Assembly: GCA_002083565.1 (NCBI GenBank)
Contig: MSXM01000046.1
Span: 1-16,519, forward strand
DNA: 16,519 nt
Origin: Nitrospira sp. ST-bin4
GTDB taxonomy: Bacteria; Nitrospirota; Nitrospiria; Nitrospirales; Nitrospiraceae
Direction: 5' to 3'
Below are positions 6,922 to 13,564 of this stretch, in pieces (position 1 is the stretch's first letter; every line of letters begins with the position of its first letter). Position numbers and translations under genes: made by a program. The notes beneath the pieces are model-generated. The model saw only the letters and a list, made by a program, of their open reading frames with translations, had not been told where the DNA came from and searched no databases.

Positions 6922-7671
6922 CTATTCCGTAAGCGCCCGAAGCAGGTCCGCCACGGACAGCACGCCGATGATGGTGCCGTCCGCGGTGACAGGGAGATGC
7001 CGGATACCCAGTTTCTTCATAAGGGCCATGGCCTCTGAGACCGGCTCGTCTTCCTCAATCGTCGTCACCGCCTTGCTCATGCACGTCATGACTGTGGTGT
7101 TGTTGGGGTCCAGCCCTTTGGCCACAGCTTTCCGGCTGAGATCGGAATCGGTGACGATCCCGATGTAGCGGGAGCCATCGTCCACCATCAATGAGCCCAC
7201 CTTGTATTTCAACAGCAGTCGACCGGCCTCCTTGATTGTCGCAGCTTGATGGATGCTTCGCACGTCCCGCGACATATAGTGCTCGACCATTGCCTTGAGT
7301 CCTTGCTTACCTTCCCGGGACACGTGCACACGTCGGCGCATCTCCAGATCGGCCAGGCAACTTTCAAGCACCTGCCGGCGCTGGTGAAGGCTTTCGCGCT
7401 CGACATTGTGCGTCCCGCTCTCCTGCGCCTCTTCCGGTAATAGGGCTGACTCGCCGGTCTTCGCATACACGTACGCCTCCGCCTCGTTCGACGCCGCACC
7501 GAACACTTGTCCGATCAATTCCTCTGCAGCCTCGTCGAAGTCCTCCAGCGACACACCGCCGCGTTTGCGGGACAAAAACGGCTGAAACTTCACCAGCATC
7601 TGCTTAAACCGCTCGATGTACCGGTCGAGGATATCGCTACGTGTCAGTCCGGTCCGCACTCGTTTCGGCAT
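6922..7671 (-). CDS. CBS-domain-pair protein
   Basis: The protein has 249 residues. Two CBS motifs form a Bateman module at the C-terminus: CBS1 about 130-184 (YMSRDV, AGRLLLKYKVGSLMV, GIVTDSDL) and CBS2 about 194-247 (CMSKAVTTI, AMALMKKLGIRHLPV, GVLSVADLLRAL). Such modules bind adenine nucleotides such as AMP, ATP or NAD and regulate a partner. The first 125 residues are helical, basic then acidic, and match no effector domain I know. The start is the ATG at 7669-7671 with AGGAGG six bases upstream; a longer frame to 7743 has no such site. It converges on the ammonium transporter and shares the terminator region. There are no membrane segments, so it is probably a cytosolic energy-state sensor with unknown partner. 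Confidence 0.9.
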   Translation of the reverse strand: MPKRVRTGLTRSDILDRYIERFKQMLVKFQPFLSRKRGGVSLEDFDEAAEELIGQVFGAASNEAEAYVYAKTGESALLPEEAQESGTHNVERESLHQRRQVLESCLADLEMRRRVHVSREGKQGLKAMVEHYMSRDVRSIHQAATIKEAGRLLLKYKVGSLMVDDGSRYIGIVTDSDLSRKAVAKGLDPNNTTVMTCMSKAVTTIEEDEPVSEAMALMKKLGIRHLPVTADGTIIGVLSVADLLRALTE

Positions 7672-7775
7672 GAAGTCCCTCCTGGTGATGTCTTGGAGAA
7701 TAGCCCATGGTATATCCTGTCTCAATAGCCCTGTCCATGGCAACTATGGCATCATCAGGAAACTGTCAGAAACGC

Positions 7776-7781
7776 TATACT
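7776..7781 (+). promoter_or_regulatory. Possible -10 box for the glycosyltransferase gene
   Basis: TATACT matches the sigma-70 -10 consensus at five of six positions, 28 bases before the ATG. No good -35 box lies at 16-18 bases upstream, so this is tentative. Confidence 0.25.
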
Positions 7782-7809
7782 GGGAAGGATCACCGGGCTC
7801 CATTGCACC

Positions 7810-8535
7810 ATGCGTCTCTCCATCATCATTCCAGCATTCAATGAAGCACAGCTGATAGAACGCTGTCTTCGATCCATAACCGACGCACTGACTGCGCACT
7901 CCGCTTCCGGCGTCACAGGGGAACTTATTGTGGCCGACAATAATTCCACCGACAGCACCGCCTGCCTCGCCAAACAAGCAGGGGCACAGGTGGTGTTTGA
8001 ACCGGTCAATCAGATCGGCCGGGCGCGCAATGCCGGAGCGGCTGTGGCAACCGGTGACTGGCTGCTGTTTCTGGATGCCGATAGTGTGCTCAGTCCTGAA
8101 TTACTGGGCGACATCCTACATGTCATAAAGTCCAAGACCCATGTGGGCTGCGGCAGCACGCTCTCCATGCCGGGATTGCCCTGGTGGGCATATGGAATCT
8201 TGCGATTCTGGACACAAACGTCAATCCTGCTTCACTGGGCCGCCGGCGCCCTGTTTGTCTGCCGCCGGGATGCCTTTGTGGAGGTCGGCGGATTCAGCCA
8301 AGAACTCTACGCACTGGAAGAAATCGACCTCAGTAAACGAATACGAAAATGGGGGCGCCAGCGCAATCTGGAATTCACTATTCTAACGACACACCCGCTC
8401 GACACCTCGCCACGTAAGATATCCCTCTACTCCGCGCGTGAAATCGCCGGACAGATTCTGCGGATGTTGCTCAACCGGCGCCGAACCTTGACGGATAAGA
8501 AGCACCTATCCGTTTGGTACGATGGGCGACGTTGA
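7810..8535 (+). CDS. Family 2 glycosyltransferase
   Basis: This is a compact GT-A-fold enzyme of 241 residues that would transfer a sugar from a nucleotide-sugar donor. The N-terminal MRLSIIIPAFNE is the GT2 opening strand; VADNNSTDST (41-50) is the nucleotide-binding turn; LDADS with D89 and D91 is the DxD metal motif; ALEEIDLSKR (168-177) is the ED-type catalytic-base region. Residues 121-150 are rich in Trp and hydrophobic residues (PWWAYGILRFWTQTSILLHW), suggesting peripheral membrane contact but not a clear transmembrane span. There is no signal peptide. The ribosome binding site is weak. It stands alone, divergent from the CBS-domain gene, with no polysaccharide cluster beside it, so the acceptor (lipid, glycan or protein) is unknown. 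Confidence 0.9.
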   Translation: MRLSIIIPAFNEAQLIERCLRSITDALTAHSASGVTGELIVADNNSTDSTACLAKQAGAQVVFEPVNQIGRARNAGAAVATGDWLLFLDADSVLSPELLGDILHVIKSKTHVGCGSTLSMPGLPWWAYGILRFWTQTSILLHWAAGALFVCRRDAFVEVGGFSQELYALEEIDLSKRIRKWGRQRNLEFTILTTHPLDTSPRKISLYSAREIAGQILRMLLNRRRTLTDKKHLSVWYDGRR

Positions 8536-8592
8536 GTTGAAAGACTCCGCATTCGGCCTGTCTTGGATCTCGAAACAGAACTTGCGTTTCAG

Positions 8593-8621
8593 TTGACGGG
8601 ATTCGGCAGGCTGTCTATTTT
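8593..8621 (+). promoter_or_regulatory. Likely sigma-70 promoter of the 61-residue gene
   Basis: A TTGACG -35 box (8593-8598), a 17-base spacer and a TATTTT -10 box (8616-8621) lie about 80 bases before the ATG at 8703. The -35 matches five of six consensus bases and the -10 four of six, with optimal spacing. It also places the small gene in its own transcription unit. Confidence 0.4.
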
Positions 8622-8702
8622 AGATTGCACAACACAGAGAACGGGATGCGGACCGGCCTTGCACTGATATGGGCCATGACATGTTCAAAGGAGGGCTGAA
8701 TC

Positions 8703-8888
8703 ATGCGGTTTGTCAAAGTGAAGAACGAAGAACGTCCCGGTGAAATGGCGATCAACCTCGATCTGGTCCGGGAGGCTCATTTCGGCGCAGGCATGCTCCG
8801 GCTCTATTTTGAACGCAGCTCTTCAGCGCAGGACGATGTCACCTTTACAGGTGAAAACGCACAAAAGATCTGGGCTGCAATGGGATAA
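8703..8888 (+). CDS. Small hypothetical protein (61 aa)
   Basis: The gene is supported by AGGAGG eight bases before the ATG and by a plausible promoter upstream. The 61-residue product begins MRFVKVKNEERPGEMAINLD, continues with LVREAHFGAGMLRLYFERS and DDVTFTGENAQKIW, and ends AAMG. It reads as a small beta-strand-rich soluble fold with a closing helix. No signal peptide, cysteines or membrane segment are present. The pattern (strand, INLDLV, strand LRLYFE, strand VTFTG, helix) is reminiscent of small proteins found singly in many bacteria, but I cannot name a family or role. Its neighbours give no functional clue. Confidence 0.65.
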   Translation: MRFVKVKNEERPGEMAINLDLVREAHFGAGMLRLYFERSSSAQDDVTFTGENAQKIWAAMG

Positions 8889-9060
8889 GACGGCATCCCT
8901 GCGCACTGGCACGATGCCATCGGCCTTTCCTGTGTGCCGCATTATGTAACGCGGCGCTGAAATTCATTCCATCCTCATGGCAGATGCGCCAGCCATCGTA
9001 TCTGTGTACAATCTCCCCGACAGGGCACCTTACCCGTGCGACCTCTGAGGGTGATCCCGC

Positions 9061-9957
9061 ATGCAAAACCAGTTTCGTATCGGATTTATCGGCGTGGGGC
9101 GCATGGGTGCCAATATGGCGCGCCGCCTGAGCGAGACGGGCTTTCAGCTGACGTCGATCTTTGATCTTCATTCCTCGGCAGCGGCGGACCTGGCTGAACA
9201 ACTCCACATCACACGCGCACACACCCCCGCAGCGGTCGCCCAAACCTCCTCCGTCATCATCACCGCCGTGTCGGACGATCAGGCCATGCGTGCAATCTTC
9301 GCCGAGCAAGACGAAACCTCGCTGCTCACCCATGCGCACGACCGCTTATTCATCAATTGCGCAACGCTCTCACCGAACGTTCATTGTGACATTGAACAGC
9401 TGGTTACCGTACGCGGTGGAGCCAGCATAGAAGCCTGTATGGCCGGCAGCATCACCCAAGCGCGTCAAGGTACGCTCTACCTCATGTGCGGCGGCACACG
9501 GAACGCTTTCGACCGGGCCAGACCGGTCCTCGACGCCATGGGCACAACCGTCCGCTATATCGGTCCCGCAGGAAAAGCCGCGGCAGTAAAGGCCCTCGTC
9601 AACATGGTAATGAACAGCAACACCGCCGCGTTGGCCGAAGGGTTGGGACTGGGCGAGGCCTTGGAAATCGACCTGACCCTGCTGCGGGAAGTGTTCAGCC
9701 AAACAGGTGCCGCGTCCCGGGTACTGGAGACCGACGGAGAAGACATGCAGCACCGGGCGCACGAGTGTTATTTTTCAGCTGCGCACGCCGCAAAGGACTC
9801 CGCCATCGCGCTCGACCTGGCGAAGGAGACCGGACTGTCGCTCCCGGTCGCTCAGGCAACGCTCAGCCAGTATCGGCGCTTGATCGAAGCAGGGAAGGGT
9901 GAGTTGGATAAATCGGCAGTGGCGGAACTGACGTTCAAAGACCGACTGGGGCGGTAA
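9061..9957 (+). CDS. NAD(P)-dependent beta-hydroxyacid dehydrogenase (3-hydroxyisobutyrate dehydrogenase family)
   Basis: The 298 residues match the 6PGDH/HIBADH reductase family. The N-terminal Rossmann fold has the fingerprint GFIGVGRMGANMARRL with G11, G13 and G16. The helical C-terminal domain contains the catalytic lysine K177 in GKAAAVKALVNMVMNSN, followed by N181, as in the KxxNN motif with one Asn replaced by Val. The substrate loop, normally DAPVSGG, reads EACMAGS (124-130), keeping only part of the pattern but followed by the usual ARQGTL. This suggests an unusual substrate, perhaps a small aldehyde acid or an imine, rather than 3-hydroxyisobutyrate. Imine reductases share this fold. 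GAGGGTG lies upstream of the ATG at a somewhat long spacing. The gene appears monocistronic. Confidence 0.88.
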   Translation: MQNQFRIGFIGVGRMGANMARRLSETGFQLTSIFDLHSSAAADLAEQLHITRAHTPAAVAQTSSVIITAVSDDQAMRAIFAEQDETSLLTHAHDRLFINCATLSPNVHCDIEQLVTVRGGASIEACMAGSITQARQGTLYLMCGGTRNAFDRARPVLDAMGTTVRYIGPAGKAAAVKALVNMVMNSNTAALAEGLGLGEALEIDLTLLREVFSQTGAASRVLETDGEDMQHRAHECYFSAAHAAKDSAIALDLAKETGLSLPVAQATLSQYRRLIEAGKGELDKSAVAELTFKDRLGR

Positions 9958-10018
9958 CCGGCCTGTCCGTCGAAACCGAGTGCCCCGCGGCATCGCGATC
10001 TGGTATCGGCGGGTCCGG

Positions 10019-10582
10019 TCAGTCGAAAAACCGTCGAACCCGTTCCAGCGGCACACAGCCGACAAGAAGATCGCCCTGCGGCGAGACAATCAATGGAACG
10101 CCGGCCTGGCCTGTTCTGTGCCACGCCGCCTCCCACTCTTGGGAAATCCTATGGCTCGTCTCATCCTGATCGCCGGGAAGCGTGACGCCTGACAGCCGGC
10201 CCAAGACCGACGGATCGGAAATATCCTGCCCATCTCGCCAGAAGGCGCGATACACTGCGCGAACGAACGCCATTCCTTGCGCATGATCCGCCTGCAGTAA
10301 TTCGACTGCCTGCACGATAGCCGGCAACGTATTCGGCTTCCCGGGCGGCAATGCAATCGGCACTTCCGGCGCCAACCGCTGCACGACCGACACCTCATGC
10401 CGGAGTTCCGCACCCAACGATCCGCTCCAGGGTTTCATGGGACGGGGCAAATGCGGGGCATGCTGCACCCCGCGCCATTCGCAACGCTCGATCACATTCA
10501 GGTCGTGCAATCGCTCATGCAACGCATAGCAAAAAGGACAGTTGAAATCGCTGTAGAGTTGATAGCCCAGTCCACGATTCAT
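10019..10582 (-). CDS. DsbA-family thiol oxidoreductase (FrnE-like)
   Basis: This is a thioredoxin-fold protein of 187 residues with an inserted helical domain. The N-terminal strand YQLYSDFNCPFCY carries the redox motif C15-P-F-C18, and AGVPLIV at 160-166 supplies the cis-proline P163 that packs against it. The helical insert (about 55-145) contains the PNTLPAIVQAVELLQ stretch typical of the DsbA/FrnE/HCCA-isomerase group. There is no signal peptide, so it should act in the cytoplasm, like FrnE proteins and unlike periplasmic DsbA. A role in glutathione- or oxidative-stress-linked disulfide exchange is inferred. No clear ribosome binding site precedes the ATG. It converges with the dehydrogenase gene, 61 bases apart. 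Confidence 0.85.
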   Translation of the reverse strand: MNRGLGYQLYSDFNCPFCYALHERLHDLNVIERCEWRGVQHAPHLPRPMKPWSGSLGAELRHEVSVVQRLAPEVPIALPPGKPNTLPAIVQAVELLQADHAQGMAFVRAVYRAFWRDGQDISDPSVLGRLSGVTLPGDQDETSHRISQEWEAAWHRTGQAGVPLIVSPQGDLLVGCVPLERVRRFFD

Positions 10583-10757
10583 AGGCCGGCACTGTACCGA
10601 AATTTTCCGTCAGAAGCCACAAATTTTGGCCAGGCCGGTCTCTATCCTTGCTCGCTGTTGCCGGTTCCTGCCGATCCTTCCCTGCTAGCGACGGTAAGGG
10701 TTTTGCTTTGCATTGAGTTGAGATTGAACAGACAACCGTTACACATGGGGGTGCGCT

Positions 10758-11111
10758 ATGGTCTCTGCAATCCATACCGCCTTATCGGGGCTGACCGCCT
10801 ATGCAAAACAGATGGAAGTCTCAGCCCATAACGTGGCGAACGTCAACACCGATGAATTTAAGAAATCCAGAACCGAGTTCGTCGAAGCCGACGCAGGAGG
10901 CGTGCTCCCCGTCGTCCAGAAGGATAATTCCGCCGGGCCGGCCGTGCTGAAAGATACCGCGCAAGGACCTGTACAGGTTGAGCTCTCGAACGTCGATCTG
11001 GGAGAGGAAGCTGTGAGCCAGATTATTGCGCAACGCGGTTTTGAAGCAAACCTGAGAACGCTCAAAACGGCGGACGCCATGTTGGGGGCAATCCTGGATA
11101 TTAAGAAGTAA
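10758..11111 (+). CDS. Short flagellar rod/hook-family protein (FlgB/FlgC/FlgE-like)
   Basis: The 117 residues comprise almost only the two conserved ends of flagellar axial proteins. The N-terminal motif (7-35) is ALSGLTAYAKQMEVSAHNVAN then VNTDEFKKS, matching the flg_bb_rod pattern of a heptad helix followed by NxANxxTxxFK. The C-terminal motif (77-110) is SNVDLGEEAVSQIIAQRGFE then ANLRTLKTAD, the rod C-terminal pattern. Only about 40 residues lie between, shorter than FlgC (about 135 residues) and far shorter than FlgE/F/G. GGGGG precedes the ATG by six bases. No other flagellar gene is nearby, so it is an orphan: a rod component, an adaptor, or a diverged paralogue. Proteins of this type would be exported by the flagellar type III apparatus without a cleaved signal. 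Confidence 0.85.
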   Translation: MVSAIHTALSGLTAYAKQMEVSAHNVANVNTDEFKKSRTEFVEADAGGVLPVVQKDNSAGPAVLKDTAQGPVQVELSNVDLGEEAVSQIIAQRGFEANLRTLKTADAMLGAILDIKK

Positions 11112-11299
11112 CGATACGTATCCCCTCCCTCGGCAATCCTCGTTCAAGAACGTGGCCTTACCCCTGGTCACCGACTCAACTCTTAAGTCCGCGCACCGAC
11201 ATACCGATAGAAGCTCTAGCAGGTTACGAAAGAACTCGTCTTAACCCCTGGGGGTCATTATAGGCATCGAAGGTTGAGACGATATCAATGTGTCATCCA
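11112..11299. other. Gap between convergent genes, no gene seen
   Basis: This 188-base stretch holds a short CGTTC-AA-GAACG hairpin just past the flagellar-type gene and a near-palindrome ACCCC-TG-GGGGT at 11244-11255 next to ATTATA. No open frame with a ribosome binding site is present. The remainder of the gap up to 11419 is the palindromic repeat described separately. Confidence 0.4.
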
Positions 11300-11417
11300 G
11301 GATGCTCAAAATGACCGTCCAGCAAGGCCGCAGCGAGCGAGGGGGCGAGGCGTACGCTTCGGTACGTTGAGCCTCTGAGCGATGCGAGAACGCCGCTGGC
11401 GGACTTTTTCAGCATCC
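11300..11417. repeat. 118-bp palindromic repeat (REP/MITE-like) abutting rnd
   Basis: The left end GGATGCTCAAAATGACCGTC and the right end GGACTTTTTCAGCATCC are imperfect inverted copies, followed inward by CCAGCAAGGC/GCCGCTGG and a tip hairpin CGTAC-GCTTCG-GTACG flanked by GGC/GCC. The element contains a T run near its right end. It ends two bases before the rnd stop codon on the minus strand, and lies between convergent genes. I recognise the sequence style (AAGGCCGCAGCGAGCG, GAACGCCGCTGGCGGAC) as a repeat seen many times in Nitrospira-type genomes, usually translated into spurious short proteins. Confidence 0.75.
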
Positions 11418-11419
11418 TG

Positions 11420-12625
11420 TTAGATATCTGTCCGCATCGAGGGTGGCGACCAGGTAATGGTCCCGAACTCAGGATCGACCATGAGGGCAAGTTTTCCATC
11501 CAGCACATTGAGGAGCACTTCTCCCAGCAACAGACGCCGCCAGCCTTTCAAAATCGGAAGATCGAGCATCTCACGATTCGCCTTGGCATCGACCAGTGCC
11601 TGCAGATCCGCCGTAGTCGCCAACAAGGTCGGCGCAATCTCCGCTTCTGTGGCGCGCGCCTTCAGTACCGCCTGCAGCAGTTCGACCAAACCGACGGACT
11701 CCGGTTCAGGCTTCCGGTCTTTCGGAACCTCGGGCCAGGCCGATGGAGGGAGCGCGAGCGCAGTGCGGATAATTTCCAGCAGCGTTTCACCGTTGCGATC
11801 CGCTTCCGCTCCATGCAGACCGCGCACCGCGCGCAACTCTTGGATGTGGCGGGGAGGATGCCGTGCCAACTGAAGCAACACTTCGTCCCGCATCACCCGG
11901 CCTCGCGGAACATTCCGGCGCTTGGCCTCCCCTTCACGCCAGGAAGCCAACTCCCGAAGGACGGCGGCTGACTTTGGCTTGAGCTGGTCCCACCCTCGCA
12001 CACGCTGGTAGCGTTCCTGGGGCTCCCGGCGTGTATCCCCCACGGCGTCTTCTAAACGAGCGAACTCCTCATCGACCCAATCAAGCCGGCCGAACTTTGA
12101 CAGACGCGCATGCAGATGGTCATGAATGGCGAGCAGAAAGGTCACGTCTTCGAGTGCGTACGCCAATTGCTCCTGCGACAGCGGACGGGCACTCCAGTTG
12201 GTGAAGGTATGGGCCTTGTCCAACCGCATGCCATGGACCCGCAAAACCAGGTTGGCATAGGCTACTTGCGGCCCATATCCGACCATAGCCGCGGCGATCT
12301 GCGTATCGAAAAACGGCTTAGGAATTCGCCCGGCGTGAACCGCACAAAGATCCAAATCCTGCCGGCCGGCATGCACGATTTTTTGAATCGCCGGGTTGCA
12401 CACCACCTCCCAGAAGGCATCCAGCGAGCCGGCGGCCTGCACCGCGGGGAAATCGATGACCGCCGCCGCATTGTCTGTGGCGACCTGAATGAGTTCGAGT
12501 TTAGGGACAAAGCTGTCTTCGCCGACGAACTCGGTGTCGATCGCCAAACGCGGGCTATCTTTGAGCCGCTCGCAGAATTCACCGAGCGCCGTGGGACTCG
12601 TAATGTAGTGCAGCGGTGTCGTCAT
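11420..12625 (-). CDS. rnd: Ribonuclease D
   Basis: This 3'-5' exoribonuclease of the DEDDy class trims tRNA precursors and other structured RNA in the cytoplasm. The 401 residues are slightly longer than E. coli RNase D. Catalytic residues are visible: D30 and E32 in LAIDTEFV, D90 in HAGRQDLDL, and Y156 with D160 in LAYALEDV. The FxTNWSARPLS stretch (141-150) before the last motif is typical. An HRDC-type helical domain follows at about 205-285 and a second, weaker helical repeat at the end. GGAG lies six bases before the ATG, and the gene starts 12 bases after the J-domain gene's stop, so the two form one transcript. The stop codon nearly touches a palindromic repeat. Confidence 0.94.
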   Translation of the reverse strand: MTTPLHYITSPTALGEFCERLKDSPRLAIDTEFVGEDSFVPKLELIQVATDNAAAVIDFPAVQAAGSLDAFWEVVCNPAIQKIVHAGRQDLDLCAVHAGRIPKPFFDTQIAAAMVGYGPQVAYANLVLRVHGMRLDKAHTFTNWSARPLSQEQLAYALEDVTFLLAIHDHLHARLSKFGRLDWVDEEFARLEDAVGDTRREPQERYQRVRGWDQLKPKSAAVLRELASWREGEAKRRNVPRGRVMRDEVLLQLARHPPRHIQELRAVRGLHGAEADRNGETLLEIIRTALALPPSAWPEVPKDRKPEPESVGLVELLQAVLKARATEAEIAPTLLATTADLQALVDAKANREMLDLPILKGWRRLLLGEVLLNVLDGKLALMVDPEFGTITWSPPSMRTDI

Positions 12626-12637
12626 AAATCTCCGGAT

Positions 12638-13270
12638 TTACTCTGCAGGACTGTAGGGTCGGTCAGGCGGGCGCATCGGTTCGGTATTGCTCAAACTGAG
12701 ATATTCTTTCAGAAACTGATACGCCTCCAGCATGCGCCGGAGTTCCGGCTCAGCGCTGCGGTCGCCGTTGTTGGCGTCGGGATGCAGCTGTTTGGCCTTG
12801 ATCCGAAAGGCGCCCGTCACATCGGCCAGGGAACTGCCGAACTCCACACCCATGATGGCATAGGCGTCCATGGCGTTGTTGACCCCGCCGGGATTCTCCG
12901 AGAGGGCCCCGCCTCCCCCGCTGGCAGCTTTCAGCATGTCGGCAAGACTGATCTTCTTGCGTCGCCGTCTGGGCCGTTCACGGATCTCGCTATCGAACTC
13001 ATCCCAGCGATCTTCGACAAACTCCAGCCGCGATTCGAGACGCATCGCGCCGGACAAATCGCGAATGACTTCCAACTCCTCTTCAATCTCGATCAGTGAT
13101 CGGATCACCTCTTCAAGCCCCTGTTCGACGCGAAAGAAACTGTCCACCCGCTCTTCCATCATCACGTCAACGGCAAGCTCCAGACTGACCTCCGTCTTGG
13201 ACCGCAGCGACCCGATGCGCGTCTGCATCCCCTGGCGGAACTTGATGTACTTGCTCGTAGAAAAAGGCAT
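12638..13270 (-). CDS. J-domain protein with N-terminal coiled coil
   Basis: The C-terminal part (about 133-192) is a J domain: AYAIMGVEFGSSLADVTGAF, then RIKAKQLHPDANNGD with the essential HPD at 163-165, then a closing helix EAYQFLKEYL. J domains stimulate DnaK-type ATPases, so this is probably an Hsp70 co-chaperone directing DnaK to a specific client. Residues 25-98 form a long acidic helical region (EERVDSFFRVEQGLEEVIRS and following) likely to be a coiled coil, then a very basic patch ERPRRRRKK (98-106) and a Gly-rich linker. It lacks the G/F-rich and zinc domains of DnaJ. Total length is 210. It is the first gene of a two-gene unit with rnd, suggesting an RNA-linked client, though that is inference. 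Confidence 0.87.
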   Translation of the reverse strand: MPFSTSKYIKFRQGMQTRIGSLRSKTEVSLELAVDVMMEERVDSFFRVEQGLEEVIRSLIEIEEELEVIRDLSGAMRLESRLEFVEDRWDEFDSEIRERPRRRRKKISLADMLKAASGGGGALSENPGGVNNAMDAYAIMGVEFGSSLADVTGAFRIKAKQLHPDANNGDRSAEPELRRMLEAYQFLKEYLSLSNTEPMRPPDRPYSPAE

Positions 13271-13353
13271 AGCTCATCCGCTGATAAGACGCGCGCATTG
13301 TACCACAGTGGGATTTAGCGCCAGAAGGGGCTTCGGCACCCGCCTGACGTGAG

Positions 13354-13564
13354 GGGGTAAGGGGTGAGTGGCAAGTAGCAAGTGGTAGGTGGTGAAGAGT
13401 AAGCTGTGATCAGAGAGGGAGTCTTCCGGAAGGGAGACTCCCTCTCCGATTATGACGGCCACAGCAAGAGCCGATGCCCCGGACGTGCTGGGAGTTCTTC
13501 GCCACTGACCACTCGCCACTAGCTACTCACTACTGGCCACTGACCACTGACTACTCACCCCTCA
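13354..13564. repeat. Heptamer-repeat element A (palindromic), between the J-domain gene and the malic enzyme gene
   Basis: Six heptamers of the form GKGGYRA run through 13354-13395, nine complementary-type heptamers (YYACTNR, for example CCACTGA, CCACTCG, CTACTCA) run through 13502-13564, and between them sits a 12-bp stem hairpin (13413-13424 with 13435-13446, GAGAGGGAGTCT) and a unique core. The two heptamer tracts are therefore inverted relative to each other. The last heptamer contains the reverse complement of the malic enzyme stop codon. A diverged inverted copy lies at 15042-15226. Confidence 0.8.

Noticed and set aside
7672..7743. 24-residue N-terminal extension of the CBS-domain protein
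   Set aside because: The internal ATG at 7669-7671 has AGGAGG at ideal spacing, while the upstream start has none.
8892..8918. GGCATC...GATGCC hairpin after the 61-residue gene as a terminator
   Set aside because: Only a 6-bp stem with a long loop and no T tract; too weak to call.
11293..11508. Minus-strand frame of 71 codons across the repeat and the end of rnd
   Set aside because: It is in a different frame from rnd and derives from the palindromic repeat.
12110..13099. Plus-strand open frame of 329 codons
   Set aside because: It is antisense across ribonuclease D and the J-domain gene, which have catalytic motifs and ribosome binding sites; the long frame is a by-product of GC-rich codon use.
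13354..13564. CRISPR array suggested by the many short repeats
   Set aside because: The units are contiguous degenerate 7-mers without spacers, and no cas gene is present.
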